Origin: Syntrophomonadaceae bacterium
Lineage (GTDB): Bacteria > Bacillota > Syntrophomonadia > Syntrophomonadales > DTU052
Assembly (NCBI GenBank): GCA_012729505.1
Contig: JAAYDA010000020.1
Coordinates: forward strand, 1 to 38,389
Direction: 5' to 3'
DNA length: 38,389 bases
The notes beneath the pieces are model-generated. The model made no database searches. It was not told the origin of the DNA and saw nothing but the letters and a program-made list of their open reading frames with translations. The position numbers and the translations under genes were made by a program. Of this stretch, positions 1 to 9,209 are shown piece after piece (positions within the stretch are counted from its first letter, which is position 1; every line of letters begins with the position of its first letter).

Positions 1-273
1 CCAAAACGCACATGCGTCGATTATATCATTGAAGCTACGCTTCATGATAATGGCTGGGAGTCTTGAAACAGCCATTATATTATTTCAGGCGCGTGCGAAT
101 TTTTGGCCTTCGGCCAAAACGCACATGCGTCGATTATATCATTGAAGCTACGCTTCATGATAATGGCTGGAAGTCTTGAAACAGCCATTATATTATTTCA
201 GGCGCGTGCGAATTTTTGGCCTTCGGCCAAAACGCACATGCGTCGATTATATCATTGAAGCTACGCTTCATGA

Positions 274-275
<2 letters not shown>
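1..275. repeat. 113-bp hairpin-rich tandem repeat, 2.4 copies
   Basis: Copies begin at 1, 114 and 227. The first two full 113-bp units differ by one base (G at 58, A at 171). The third stops after 49 bp, at 275. Each unit carries three inverted repeats: GAAGC-TAC-GCTTC, ATAATGGCTG...CAGCCATTAT, and TTTTGGCC-TTC-GGCCAAAA enclosed by GTGCG/CGCAC across the unit boundary. The array may continue upstream of the window. There are no unique spacers and no open frame, so it is not a CRISPR array or a gene. It could be a MITE/REP-like element or a transcribed structured leader of guaB. Confidence 0.93.
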
Positions 276-1787
<1,512 letters not shown>

Positions 1788-1827
1788 GCTTAATGCTTCT
1801 GCAGAAACATGATCATAGGAGAATAAA

Positions 1828-2313
1828 GTGAGTACTTTGGATACAGTATTGTCCTTGTTTATTGCAGCCTTTGCGGGCACCCTTATAGGCTATCTCAACC
1901 AGCGCCGGGGAGGGGCAGGAGGAGTCCGGACCTTTGGGCTGATCTGCAGTGGAGCAGCACTGGCAGCCATTGTATCCCGGCAGTTTTTTGTGTCGCTTGG
2001 TCTTCCCTGGGCTGCAGATCCCGGAAGGCTCAGTGCTCAGGTTATTCCGGCCTTATTTTTTCTGAGCGCCGGGGTATTCTGGGTGGATCAGGCCAAGGCC
2101 CAAGGTATTTCAACGGTTATAGGTTTGTGGGTGACAGCAATACTGGGACTAATGCTTGGCTCCGGCCTGGGATGGAAAGCAATAGTAATTTTCTCTTTCA
2201 TCATGGGAATATATTTTCTGTTAGATTGGCTTACCGATTATATTTATCGCAGAAATCGAACGGTTGAAGGGGACAAAGAAAATAAAATGGGGTCACAACC
2301 TGATAAAGGCTGA
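1828..2313 (+). CDS. MgtC/SapB-like membrane protein
   Basis: A 161-residue hydrophobic protein with about four predicted membrane segments. Its pattern resembles the MgtC/SapB N-terminal domain: a first helix with GTLIGYLNQRRGG, then GGVRTFGLICSGAALAAIVS, then DPGRLSAQVIPALFFLSAGVFW, then GISTVIGLWVTAILGLMLGSG. The family is linked to growth under low magnesium and to membrane physiology, but its biochemical role is unsettled. The C-terminal tail is short and charged. The start is GTG at 1828 with AGGAG at 1817-1821. It probably follows guaB in the same transcript, and a hairpin overlapping its stop codon may end it. The family call rests on motif resemblance only. Confidence 0.65.
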   Translation: MSTLDTVLSLFIAAFAGTLIGYLNQRRGGAGGVRTFGLICSGAALAAIVSRQFFVSLGLPWAADPGRLSAQVIPALFFLSAGVFWVDQAKAQGISTVIGLWVTAILGLMLGSGLGWKAIVIFSFIMGIYFLLDWLTDYIYRRNRTVEGDKENKMGSQPDKG

Positions 2314-2326
2314 ACCCCATATTTTT
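2287..2326 (+). terminator. Terminator between convergent genes
   Basis: The inverted repeat ATGGGGTCA...TGAACCCCAT, with a loop of about 15 bases and then ATTTTTAG, spans the stop of the MgtC-like gene. It abuts the stop of the minus-strand DUF1858 gene at 2325, so it could act in both directions. Confidence 0.55.
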
Positions 2327-2540
2327 AGTTTAAGTTTTCGGTGTTATTCTTTGCATCCAGATCCTGAAGATCGTTAACCAGCTTTTCTATGTTTACTCCA
2401 TGAATTTGAGCACCCTGCTCAATTGTCTCATATTGAGCGCCGCCTCAACCGACACACCGAATGCCGTGTTGCATAAATACCCTTGCAGAACCTTTTACTT
2501 TCCTGAGTACATCTCCGATTATATCGTTTTTTGATACCAT
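2325..2540 (-). CDS. DUF1858-type redox protein, predicted selenoprotein (in-frame UGA at codon 32)
   Basis: Read through the UGA, this frame gives 71 residues that fit the DUF1858 (hybrid-cluster-associated redox disulfide) domain: start MVSKNDIIGDVL, then MQHGIRCVG-U-GGAQYETIEQGAQ, then HGVNIEKLVNDL. Relatives carry CVGC at this point. Here the second cysteine codon is TGA (2445-2447), so selenocysteine in a C-x-x-U motif is the natural reading. A SECIS-like hairpin begins about 20 nt after the UGA. Similarity, frame and lack of any other lesion continue on both sides. The ribosome site is GGAGGTGA just before the ATG, and a TATACT -10 lies at 2574-2579. The function is probably thiol/selenol redox chemistry in the cytoplasm; substrate unknown. 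UGA ends other genes here (mutL, for example), so the code is not reassigned. The alternative is a nonsense mutation or sequencing error. Confidence 0.8.
2401..2427 (-). promoter_or_regulatory. Bacterial SECIS-like hairpin downstream of UGA
   Basis: In the mRNA sense, TTGAGC (2422-2417), loop AGGGT (2416-2412), GCTCAA (2411-2406) forms a perfect 6-bp stem. It extends by AATT/AATT with one bulged A and an outer ATG/CAT pairing. The GGU-containing apical loop starts 28 nt after the UGA. That fits the known bacterial arrangement, a small loop with G near its start some 16-37 nt after the codon, which SelB recognises. Confidence 0.72.
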
Positions 2541-2597
2541 AAAGTCACCTCCATAAGTATTCTTATCCTTTTTAGTATAACAATAACTAATAATTGA

Positions 2598-2626
2598 CGC
2601 CAGGGAAAACTCAAAATTCCCTGGCG
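2598..2626 (-). terminator. Hairpin between the SASP gene and the selenoprotein gene
   Basis: CGCCAGGGAA and TTCCCTGGCG form a perfect 10-bp stem with a 9-base loop. On the minus strand it is followed by TCAATTATTAG, so the U tract is weak. It probably ends the SASP transcript before the separate -10 (TATACT, 2574-2579) of the downstream gene. Confidence 0.55.
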
Positions 2627-2737
2627 GATGCGCCCTCCTATATTCAACTTTAAATCTGCTTAGGTTTCTGATGAACTAAACTATGCTAAACCCGATATAG
2701 CCACCTTCATGAATGGGATGATTTCAAGCCTGATCTG

Positions 2738-2929
2738 CTACCGAGACTTGGAAATATCTTGGCTGAGACTCTGCTCAGCTCTCATGATCGCCATTTTTAC
2801 AAGGTTGCCACAATCGCGGGAAGTTACTCCACCAAAACCTTCCCGGGCCACGATCTGGTCTACGCCTAATTCTTTGGCTAACTCCCATTTGAGTTCATCA
2901 GACATAATACCGTTACGATTTCGGCCCAT
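2738..2929 (-). CDS. Alpha/beta-type small acid-soluble spore protein
   Basis: A 63-residue DNA-binding protein that coats and protects the chromosome in dormant spores. The sequence MGRNRNGIMSDELKWELAKELG and then GGVTSRDCGNLVKMAI matches the conserved SASP core, closest in style to SspF-like members. The SASP family is also a protease substrate at germination. The ribosome site AAGGAGAG at 2936-2943 fixes the ATG at 2929. A CATAATA sequence (minus strand of 2963-2969) resembles the -10 of forespore sigma-G promoters, but the -35 match is poor. It sits alone between a hairpin and the divergent fur gene. Its presence is strong evidence that the organism makes endospores. Confidence 0.93.
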   Translation of the reverse strand: MGRNRNGIMSDELKWELAKELGVDQIVAREGFGGVTSRDCGNLVKMAIMRAEQSLSQDISKSR

Positions 2930-3033
2930 AGTTATCTCTCCTTACGAGCGGCGCACCAATAGTATTATGTGATTTGTCAGGGTATTATATTAAAAACAAA
3001 TATGGCAATTCCGGCAGGGTAAGGATTTTATTA

Positions 3034-3096
3034 TTTACAGACCCTTTCATATGGGGTACTATTATCTTAAATGATAATCATTATCAATTAGGAGGG
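3034..3096 (+). promoter_or_regulatory. fur promoter with perfect Fur box
   Basis: A -35 TTTACA (3034-3039) and a -10 TACTAT (3057-3062) are 17 bp apart. Directly after lies TGATAATCATTATCA (3072-3086), a perfect 7-1-7 Fur-family operator, then the ribosome site GGAGGG (3091-3096). A bound repressor here would block initiation, so the gene is very likely autoregulated by metal status. Confidence 0.85.
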
Positions 3097-3101
3097 TTAA
3101 G

Positions 3102-3536
3102 ATGTTAGACTCCTACTGCAAAGTCCTTAATAAGAACAGATTCAAGGTTACACGCCAGCGAAAAGCCATCTTAGAAGCAATGGAAAAAGCTCACGGGGTA
3201 CACCTGACGGCTGATGATATTTATATGGATGTAAAGCAGAATTTTCCGGAGATAGGAATATCGACAGTGTACCGTACTCTGGAATTATTGGCACGATTAA
3301 ACATTGTGCATAAGACCAGCTTTGATGAAGGTAAATTTCGCTATGAATTTTGCGAAGACGAAGGTCATTATCACCATCATTTTGTCTGTAACGGGTGTGG
3401 TTCCATAATTGAGGTGGAAGAAGATTTTCTCCACCATTTGGAGAGTGCCCTTGAAGAGCGGGGGTTCATCATCACAGATCACAAAGTACAGCTATATGGT
3501 TATTGCCCGGAATGTCGTGACCGGCATACTGAGTAG
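3102..3536 (+). CDS. fur: Fur-family metal-dependent repressor
   Basis: A 144-residue cytoplasmic transcription regulator. Residues 1-85 form the winged helix (VTRQRKAILEAM; recognition part GISTVYRTLELLARLNIV). The dimerisation and metal-binding half has EDEGHYHHHFVCNGCGSIIEVEE and ends with YGYCPEC. The two CxxC pairs form the structural zinc site, and the HHH run with downstream acidic residues supplies the regulatory metal site. The perfect Fur box just upstream argues for Fur itself (iron) rather than PerR or Zur, but sequence alone cannot exclude those. No iron-uptake gene is next to it. It is transcribed away from the divergent SASP gene. Confidence 0.88.
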   Translation: MLDSYCKVLNKNRFKVTRQRKAILEAMEKAHGVHLTADDIYMDVKQNFPEIGISTVYRTLELLARLNIVHKTSFDEGKFRYEFCEDEGHYHHHFVCNGCGSIIEVEEDFLHHLESALEERGFIITDHKVQLYGYCPECRDRHTE

Positions 3537-3808
3537 TAATGATTACATGCTTTACTTGTTGCTGCAGTTTTTTTGGTCAGTAAGATCAGATGCTGCAATT
3601 GGCAGCAGAATAGTCCGGCGAATTTGTGGTGAGGAGTGCAGTCTTGCTCTATGCTTAAATTCTATTTCACTCAGGCTCTTGACTTTCAAAAATGGTAGTT
3701 CACAATAGAAAATGGTGTTGTATAATAGCTGATTAAGATGTTATTCATATGATAATAGTATCTGCTGTTTAAAGTTGAACCAGGATAATATCGAAATGAG
3801 GGATTAAG
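3537..3808 (+). promoter_or_regulatory. Intergenic region with promoter for the radical SAM gene
   Basis: This 270-bp gap holds a -10 TATAAT at 3721-3726 with a weak -35 TTCACA at 3699-3704 (16-bp spacing). A small hairpin TGCTGC-AATTG-GCAGCA near 3590 has no T run and is not a convincing terminator. The ribosome site GAGGG comes shortly before the ATG at 3809. No gene was seen in the gap. Confidence 0.5.
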
Positions 3809-4687
3809 ATGAGGTACGAAGGGAATATTTTCAGACCGCCAAGTGAGGCGCGTAGTTATATTTTGCAGTGTACGGTCGGGTGTTCTCATAATCGTTGCAC
3901 CTTCTGTGCTATGTATAAAGATAAAAAATACCGGGTTCGCAGCCTGGAGGAGATCAAAACCGACATCCTGATGGCCAAACGCCATTACGGTGATCTGCGT
4001 AAAGTGTTTCTGGCAGATGGCGATGCTTTGGCTATGCCCAGTGAAGATTTGCTGGAAATACTGGCCAGCCTGTATCAGGCTTTTCCCAGTCTTGAACATG
4101 TGGGCATATATGCTGGTCCGGACAGCATTTTGGCTAAGGAAATATCTGAACTTACGGCACTCAAAGCGGCAGGCTTAACTATTGCTTATTTGGGTGTGGA
4201 AACCGGTGACCCGCAACTGTTGGCAGATATCCGTAAAGGGGTCGATTATGACGGCATGGTGGCAGCAGGAAGGAAGGTCATTACATCCGGTCTTGAATTG
4301 TCAGCTATTGTGCTCTTGGGACTAGGCGGGCAGGGGGAAAAATCTTTGGAACATGCCCGTAACACCGCGAAAATATGTAATGACATTGATCCCCAATACT
4401 TGGCGGCCTTAACATTGATGTTGGTTCCAGGCACTGTCCTCTATCGTCAGGCACAAAAGGGTGAATTTGTTCTGCCTGAGCCTTTTGAAATTTTGGATGA
4501 GATGAGAGTCCTGGTAGAAGGATTAGAACTTAGCGGATGCGAATTTCGCAGCAATCATGCTTCTAATTATCTCCCTATTAAAGGCCGGTTGCCCGAGGAT
4601 AAGCAGGAATTATTAAGAGTGATAAACACTATTTTCGAAACTGGTGAAAGGCAGTATCTTCGTCCCGATCATTTACGGGGATTGTAA
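3809..4687 (+). CDS. Radical SAM protein, function unknown
   Basis: A 292-residue enzyme of the radical SAM superfamily, with an N-terminal cluster site CSHNRCTFCAMYK where the cysteines bind the [4Fe-4S] that cleaves S-adenosylmethionine. FLADGDALAMP and YLGVETGDPQLLADI are typical barrel strands, and LGLGGQGEKSLEHA resembles the SAM-binding GG region of Elp3/HemN-like members. There is no second cluster domain or B12 domain. The gene starts at ATG 3809 and lies 25 bp upstream of miaB, so the two are probably cotranscribed. Its substrate cannot be told from sequence; the neighbourhood hints at RNA or cofactor modification but that is weak. Confidence 0.8.
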   Translation: MRYEGNIFRPPSEARSYILQCTVGCSHNRCTFCAMYKDKKYRVRSLEEIKTDILMAKRHYGDLRKVFLADGDALAMPSEDLLEILASLYQAFPSLEHVGIYAGPDSILAKEISELTALKAAGLTIAYLGVETGDPQLLADIRKGVDYDGMVAAGRKVITSGLELSAIVLLGLGGQGEKSLEHARNTAKICNDIDPQYLAALTLMLVPGTVLYRQAQKGEFVLPEPFEILDEMRVLVEGLELSGCEFRSNHASNYLPIKGRLPEDKQELLRVINTIFETGERQYLRPDHLRGL

Positions 4688-4712
4688 TGCAAAGAGGTGC
4701 AAGTAATATTTG

Positions 4713-6062
4713 ATGACAGGAATTGTTCGGGTTGAGACCCCCACTTATATTATCCTTACCTATGGCTGTCAGATGAATGAGAGAGATTCTGAGATAATCG
4801 CGGGGCTGCTGGAAGAATCGGGGTATCATGAAGCATCTTCTCTGGAGGAGGCTGATCTGGTAGTATTAAACACCTGTGGTGTTCGCCATACCGCCGAGAA
4901 CAAGGTGTTTGGAAAATTGGGGCAGATCAAAGTAATTAAATCGAAGAATCCACGGATGAAGGTTGCCTTGGGTGGGTGTATGGCGCAACTGCCTGAAGTG
5001 CGGGGGCGTCTGAGAAAATTAGGTGTGGATCTGATCTTTGGCACCCATAACATTCATGAGCTTCCCAGCCTGCTGGAAAAGTCCGGAACCAAGGGTACTT
5101 TAGTCGGTGTTTGGGATAAGCCGGGTGAGGTAGTGGAGAACCTTCCAGACAGGAGGGCTCCGGGAGTCAGCTCCTTTGTTAACATAATGTATGGGTGTAA
5201 CAATTATTGCTCATACTGCATTGTCCCTTATGTGAGAGGCAATGAACGGAGCCGGGCTTCTGAGGATATTCTTGCTGAAATACGCAGGCTGGTGGAGGAA
5301 GGTGTCCGGGAAGTTACTTTGCTGGGGCAAAATGTTAACTCCTACGGACGAGGTCTGGCTGAGGAAATAGATTTTGCCGACTTATTAACCATGGTCAATA
5401 GGATAGACGGCTTATACCGAATAAGATTCATGACTTCTCATCCTCGGGATATAACCCCAAAGCTAATTAATGCTGTTGGTTCTTTGGAGCGGGTATGTGA
5501 ACATGTGCATGCTCCTGTTCAGGCGGGCAGCAATAAAATTTTGCAGCTGATGAACCGGGGATATAGTGCGGAACAGTATATTGAGTTAACTGAAGCCATG
5601 CGAGCGGGTATTCCCGGGGTTGCTATTACTTCAGATTTTATAGTAGGATTTCCCGGTGAAGAGGAAGAAGATTTTGCTCAGACTATGGAGGTTGTAAAAA
5701 AAGTTGAGTTTGATGCGGCATTTACTTTTATTTATTCACAACGAACTGGAACTAAAGCGTTTACCATGGAAAATCAACTGTCCCGAACAGTGAAAACTGA
5801 ACGGCTGATCCGCCTCAACGAGGTTCAATACAAACTGGCTTTGGAAAAGAACCGCCGACTGGAATCGAAGGTTGTTGAAGTACTGGTGGAGGGGCCCAGC
5901 AAGACCAATCCGGCTAAAATGACGGGGAGGACCCGCTGCAACCGGTTAGTCATGTTTGAAGCTCCCAGCAGTGAAGTCGGAAAGTTGATCCATGTTCACA
6001 TAGATGAGGCTAAAACTTTCAACCTGTTAGGAAGTGTACCGGAAGGAAATAACCTTCAATAA
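4713..6062 (+). CDS. miaB: tRNA-2-methylthio-N6-dimethylallyladenosine synthase
   Basis: Adds the methylthio group to i6A37 of tRNAs reading UNN codons, using two [4Fe-4S] clusters and SAM. All three domains are visible: an N-terminal UPF0004 domain with cluster cysteines in YGCQMNERDS, NTCGVR and GGCMAQ; the radical SAM core with CNNYCSYC at about residues 156-163; and a C-terminal TRAM domain (about 375-440). The length of 449 fits the family. miaA, whose product makes its substrate, lies 9 kb downstream in the same direction. An in-frame TTG at 4710 is an alternative start and has slightly better spacing from AAGAGGTG (4692-4699). The ricA-mutS neighbourhood is the same as in Bacillus. Confidence 0.95.
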   Translation: MTGIVRVETPTYIILTYGCQMNERDSEIIAGLLEESGYHEASSLEEADLVVLNTCGVRHTAENKVFGKLGQIKVIKSKNPRMKVALGGCMAQLPEVRGRLRKLGVDLIFGTHNIHELPSLLEKSGTKGTLVGVWDKPGEVVENLPDRRAPGVSSFVNIMYGCNNYCSYCIVPYVRGNERSRASEDILAEIRRLVEEGVREVTLLGQNVNSYGRGLAEEIDFADLLTMVNRIDGLYRIRFMTSHPRDITPKLINAVGSLERVCEHVHAPVQAGSNKILQLMNRGYSAEQYIELTEAMRAGIPGVAITSDFIVGFPGEEEEDFAQTMEVVKKVEFDAAFTFIYSQRTGTKAFTMENQLSRTVKTERLIRLNEVQYKLALEKNRRLESKVVEVLVEGPSKTNPAKMTGRTRCNRLVMFEAPSSEVGKLIHVHIDEAKTFNLLGSVPEGNNLQ

Positions 6063-6095
6063 AGCGAAATTATTGTGAAAGGGAGGAATAGTTAT

Positions 6096-6479
6096 ATGGA
6101 ACGTGATGCTATTATTAGTTTGGCATTTGCCTTAGGAGGGCACATAGCTGAATCAGAGGAGCTGAAAAAATTTAAAGCAAAACGGGATGCAGCTATGAAT
6201 GATCCGGCCGCCTTTGAACTGATCAGCAAATTTGAAGAAGTAAGGAACAAGGCAGTGGAACAGATGCAGGCCGGTGAGGAACTCTCTGAGGAACAGCAAA
6301 ATGAGCTGCATGCTATCGAGGATGCTATGTATGCAAGTCCGGTTGTTATGGACATGGTTAATGCTCAGGAAAAGTTTAATAACATGATGAGTGCCATCTA
6401 CTATGCCATAGATCAAGCGGTTAACGGCGGATCGGGCTGTGAAGGTGGATGTGGTTCCTGTGGGAGTGGCTGCTGCTAG
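6096..6479 (+). CDS. ricA: RicA (YmcA)/YlbF-family regulator with cysteine-rich tail
   Basis: A 127-residue, mainly helical protein of the YlbF/YmcA (DUF964) family. In Bacillus the RicA-RicF-RicT complex binds Fe-S clusters, partners RNase Y in mRNA processing, and affects sporulation and competence. Helical family features are seen through residues 1-105 (MERDAIISLAFALGGHIAESEELKKF). The end is CEGGCGSCGSGCC, six cysteines in 13 residues, well suited to a metal or Fe-S site. Its place between miaB and mutS matches ymcA of Bacillus, though a YlbF (RicF) identity cannot be ruled out. The ATG at 6096 is preferred over GTG 6075 because GGGAGG (6081-6086) precedes it. A strong terminator follows. 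Confidence 0.8.
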   Translation: MERDAIISLAFALGGHIAESEELKKFKAKRDAAMNDPAAFELISKFEEVRNKAVEQMQAGEELSEEQQNELHAIEDAMYASPVVMDMVNAQEKFNNMMSAIYYAIDQAVNGGSGCEGGCGSCGSGCC

Positions 6480-6518
6480 TAGTCTAACGACAGATATCCC
6501 GGGTGGGGTTGGAGCAAG

Positions 6519-6552
6519 ACCCGGGTCCGATAAACGTGGCCCGGGTTTTTTA
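6519..6552 (+). terminator. Rho-independent terminator after ricA
   Basis: ACCCGGG (6519-6525) and CCCGGGT (6540-6546) form a GC-rich stem followed by TTTTTTATT. It separates the miaB-ricA unit from mutS. Confidence 0.85.
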
Positions 6553-6608
6553 TTCACCGGAGGCAGATAAAAGCGCAGAAATTAACGGACTCGCACGGAG
6601 GCTTATTA

Positions 6609-9173
6609 ATGAGTGGTAATACTCCCATGATAGAACAATACTTGAAGATCAAAAAAGAGTATGCCGACTGCATACTTTTTTTCCGACTCGGTGATTTTTA
6701 TGAAATGTTCTTTGAGGATGCGGAAACGGCATCCCGTGAACTGGATATTGTCCTTACTTCCCGGGATGGCGGCAAATCAAAAGTGCCCATGTGTGGAGTG
6801 CCTTATCATGCTTATGCCAATTATGTGGGCAAGCTGCTGGACAAGGGATACCGGGTGGCGATATGTGAGCAGATGGAAGATCCCCGGCAGGCCAAGGGAA
6901 TTGTGGAACGTGAGGTCATCAGAGTTATAACTCCGGGTACGGCTTTGGATGATGCCTGGCTGACTGAAGATAATAATTATCTGGCGGCTATAGTGGTCAA
7001 TGAAGACAAGGCAGGATTAGCATATGTGGATGTTCTTACCGGTGAGTTTAAAGCTTGTCAGTTGGCAGGTGCCCGGGCCCGCTCCGAGCTGCGGGATGAA
7101 TTGGCCCGCCTTCGTCCGTCAGAATGTTTGATTCCCCGTTGGAGCAGCCAGGAGTTAAAGGACTTTGTAGGAGATGATTTGCCCGGCACTTTGCTGACCG
7201 AGGTTGATCCGGAATTGTTTTTGCTGCCGAATGCCCGGGAAAAGCTTGACCGGTATTTGGGTTTCCAGTCAGAATTGCTCCAGGAACTGGAAAGAATGAA
7301 TGAGCCGGCTATAGCCGCAGGGGCTTTGATCGGCTTTGTTGAGCAGACCCAGCGGATGATGATGAACCATCTATGCGGTCTTTCCTTATACAATAGTTCC
7401 GATTTTTTGGGATTAGACCGTGCCAGCCGCCAGAATCTTGAGTTAATCTGCAACCTGCGCGACGGTTCGCGAGATGGTTCATTATTAGGTCAGTTGAATC
7501 ATACTTGTACCGCTATGGGTTGCCGAAGACTCCGAATCTGGCTTGAACAGCCTCTTATTGATATTACCGCTATAGAAAACCGACTTGATTCAGTTGCCGA
7601 GCTTCTCGAGAATCCTTTACTGCGTCAGGAGTTGCAGGGAGAATTGAAAAAACTTCGGGATATCGAAAGAATTGCCGGGAAGATAGGGGCGGGAGTAGTT
7701 AATCCGCGAGAATTACTGGCCCTCAAGTCGTGCCTCGAAGCTGTTCCTGAACTGAAGGGGATTGGCCGGGAGATAAAAAGCTCCCTGCTGCGAGAGCTTT
7801 TTATGTTGAACGAAATGGAGAGCACCCGGGATTTGATCAGCCGTTCCATCGATGATTCAGCACCGCCTGCCATTCGTGATGGCGGTGTGATTAAGGCAGG
7901 TTATGACCAGCGTGTTGATGAGCTGCGCCACATAGCCTTCGAGGGAGATAGCTGGCTTTTGGCTTATGAACAATCGCAAAAGGAACGAACCCAGATTAAA
8001 TCTTTAAAAGTAGGCTTCAATCGAGTATTCGGCTACTATATTGAGGTTACCAAGGCCAATACATCCCAGGTTCCTGCTGATTACATAAGAAAACAAACTT
8101 TAGTTAATGCTGAGCGTTATATTACTGAGGAATTAAAAACCTTTGAAAATCAAGTGTTGGGGGCGCGAGAGCGCCTGCTGGCGGTGGAAAACCACATTTT
8201 CCAGGATATAAAACTGCTTCTTCAGGACTCTATCGAAGATATAAAGAAGCTGTCTTCCCAGCTGGCTCAAATTGATGCTCTCATTTCTTTGGCAGAGGCT
8301 GCCTTTGTCAACAATTATACTCGTCCTCATATAAAAAAACGCGGTGTTATTGCCATTAAAGGGGGACGCCACCCCATGGTGGAAAAAACGCTTCGTGAGG
8401 TTCGCTTTGTGCCCAATGATTGCACATTAGATCCGGAAGGACACCGGGTGGGGATAGTCACCGGCCCTAACATGGGAGGCAAAAGCACTTTTTTGCGCCA
8501 GGCGGCTTTGATTGTGATTATGGCTCAGATGGGAAGCTTTGTACCTGCTGATGAAGCAGCTATTGGGCTGGTTGATCAAGTTTTCACCCGGGTAGGCGCC
8601 AGTGATGACTTGAGCAGCGGCAAGAGCACTTTTATGGTTGAGATGGTGGAGGTTGCTAATATCTTAAAGAATGCTACCTCCCGGAGTCTAATCATACTGG
8701 ATGAGGTGGGCAGAGGAACCAGTACTTTTGATGGTGTCAGCATTGCCCGAGCTTTGGCCGAATACCTGGCCAATATCGAAGGGATTCGGGTTCTATTTGC
8801 AACTCACTATCATGAGTTGACCGACCTGGCTGAAAATTTTTCAGGGGTCTTTAACTTATGCGTGTCGGTGAAGGAAGTCGGTGAGGAAGTAATATTCCTG
8901 CGTAAAGTTCTGCCTGGCAAGGCAGATAAAAGTTATGGCATTCACGTAGCTAAATTGGCGGGTCTGCCTGCAGAAGTCACTAAACGGGCCGAGATAATTC
9001 TGGATAGCCTGGAGGAGCAGCGGGATAGTCAAACGATCCGGGCACCCCTCCAGCCTAGTTTGTTTAGTGATGAGGAACATCCGGTAATTGATGCATTAAG
9101 AGCGGTTAATACTGATTCCCTTTCTCCTTTGGAAGCGCTTACTCTGCTTTATAGCTGGAAACAAATGCTTTAA
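6609..9173 (+). CDS. mutS: DNA mismatch repair protein MutS
   Basis: Recognises mismatches and small loops and hands them to MutL. The 854-residue protein carries the mismatch-reading GDFYEMF motif near residue 30, connector and lever domains, the core clamp, and the C-terminal ABC ATPase with Walker A GPNMGGKST, signature region DDLSSGKSTF and Walker B LIILDEVGRGTS, followed by ATHYHELTDL. The length and the Phe-x-Glu motif identify MutS1 rather than MutS2. The ATG at 6609 follows GGAGG. It starts a long same-strand run with the hydantoinase-like gene 36 bp downstream; mutL is separated from it by that gene pair. Confidence 0.98.
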   Translation: MSGNTPMIEQYLKIKKEYADCILFFRLGDFYEMFFEDAETASRELDIVLTSRDGGKSKVPMCGVPYHAYANYVGKLLDKGYRVAICEQMEDPRQAKGIVEREVIRVITPGTALDDAWLTEDNNYLAAIVVNEDKAGLAYVDVLTGEFKACQLAGARARSELRDELARLRPSECLIPRWSSQELKDFVGDDLPGTLLTEVDPELFLLPNAREKLDRYLGFQSELLQELERMNEPAIAAGALIGFVEQTQRMMMNHLCGLSLYNSSDFLGLDRASRQNLELICNLRDGSRDGSLLGQLNHTCTAMGCRRLRIWLEQPLIDITAIENRLDSVAELLENPLLRQELQGELKKLRDIERIAGKIGAGVVNPRELLALKSCLEAVPELKGIGREIKSSLLRELFMLNEMESTRDLISRSIDDSAPPAIRDGGVIKAGYDQRVDELRHIAFEGDSWLLAYEQSQKERTQIKSLKVGFNRVFGYYIEVTKANTSQVPADYIRKQTLVNAERYITEELKTFENQVLGARERLLAVENHIFQDIKLLLQDSIEDIKKLSSQLAQIDALISLAEAAFVNNYTRPHIKKRGVIAIKGGRHPMVEKTLREVRFVPNDCTLDPEGHRVGIVTGPNMGGKSTFLRQAALIVIMAQMGSFVPADEAAIGLVDQVFTRVGASDDLSSGKSTFMVEMVEVANILKNATSRSLIILDEVGRGTSTFDGVSIARALAEYLANIEGIRVLFATHYHELTDLAENFSGVFNLCVSVKEVGEEVIFLRKVLPGKADKSYGIHVAKLAGLPAEVTKRAEIILDSLEEQRDSQTIRAPLQPSLFSDEEHPVIDALRAVNTDSLSPLEALTLLYSWKQML

Positions 9174-9209
9174 TCCTGCGAGGATCATAGAGCAAGGGGG
9201 TGAAGAATA

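Noticed and set aside
2445-2447. UGA as an ordinary nonsense mutation in the DUF1858 gene
   Set aside because: It falls exactly on the conserved cysteine codon and is followed by a SECIS-like hairpin, with no other lesion; kept as the alternative but judged less likely.
2709-2972. Plus-strand frame of 87 codons
   Set aside because: It is the shadow of the SASP gene on the minus strand, which has a clear family match and ribosome site.
6075-6095. GTG 6075 as start of the ricA-like gene
   Set aside because: The ribosome site GGGAGG (6081-6086) would fall inside the gene; ATG 6096 is well placed.
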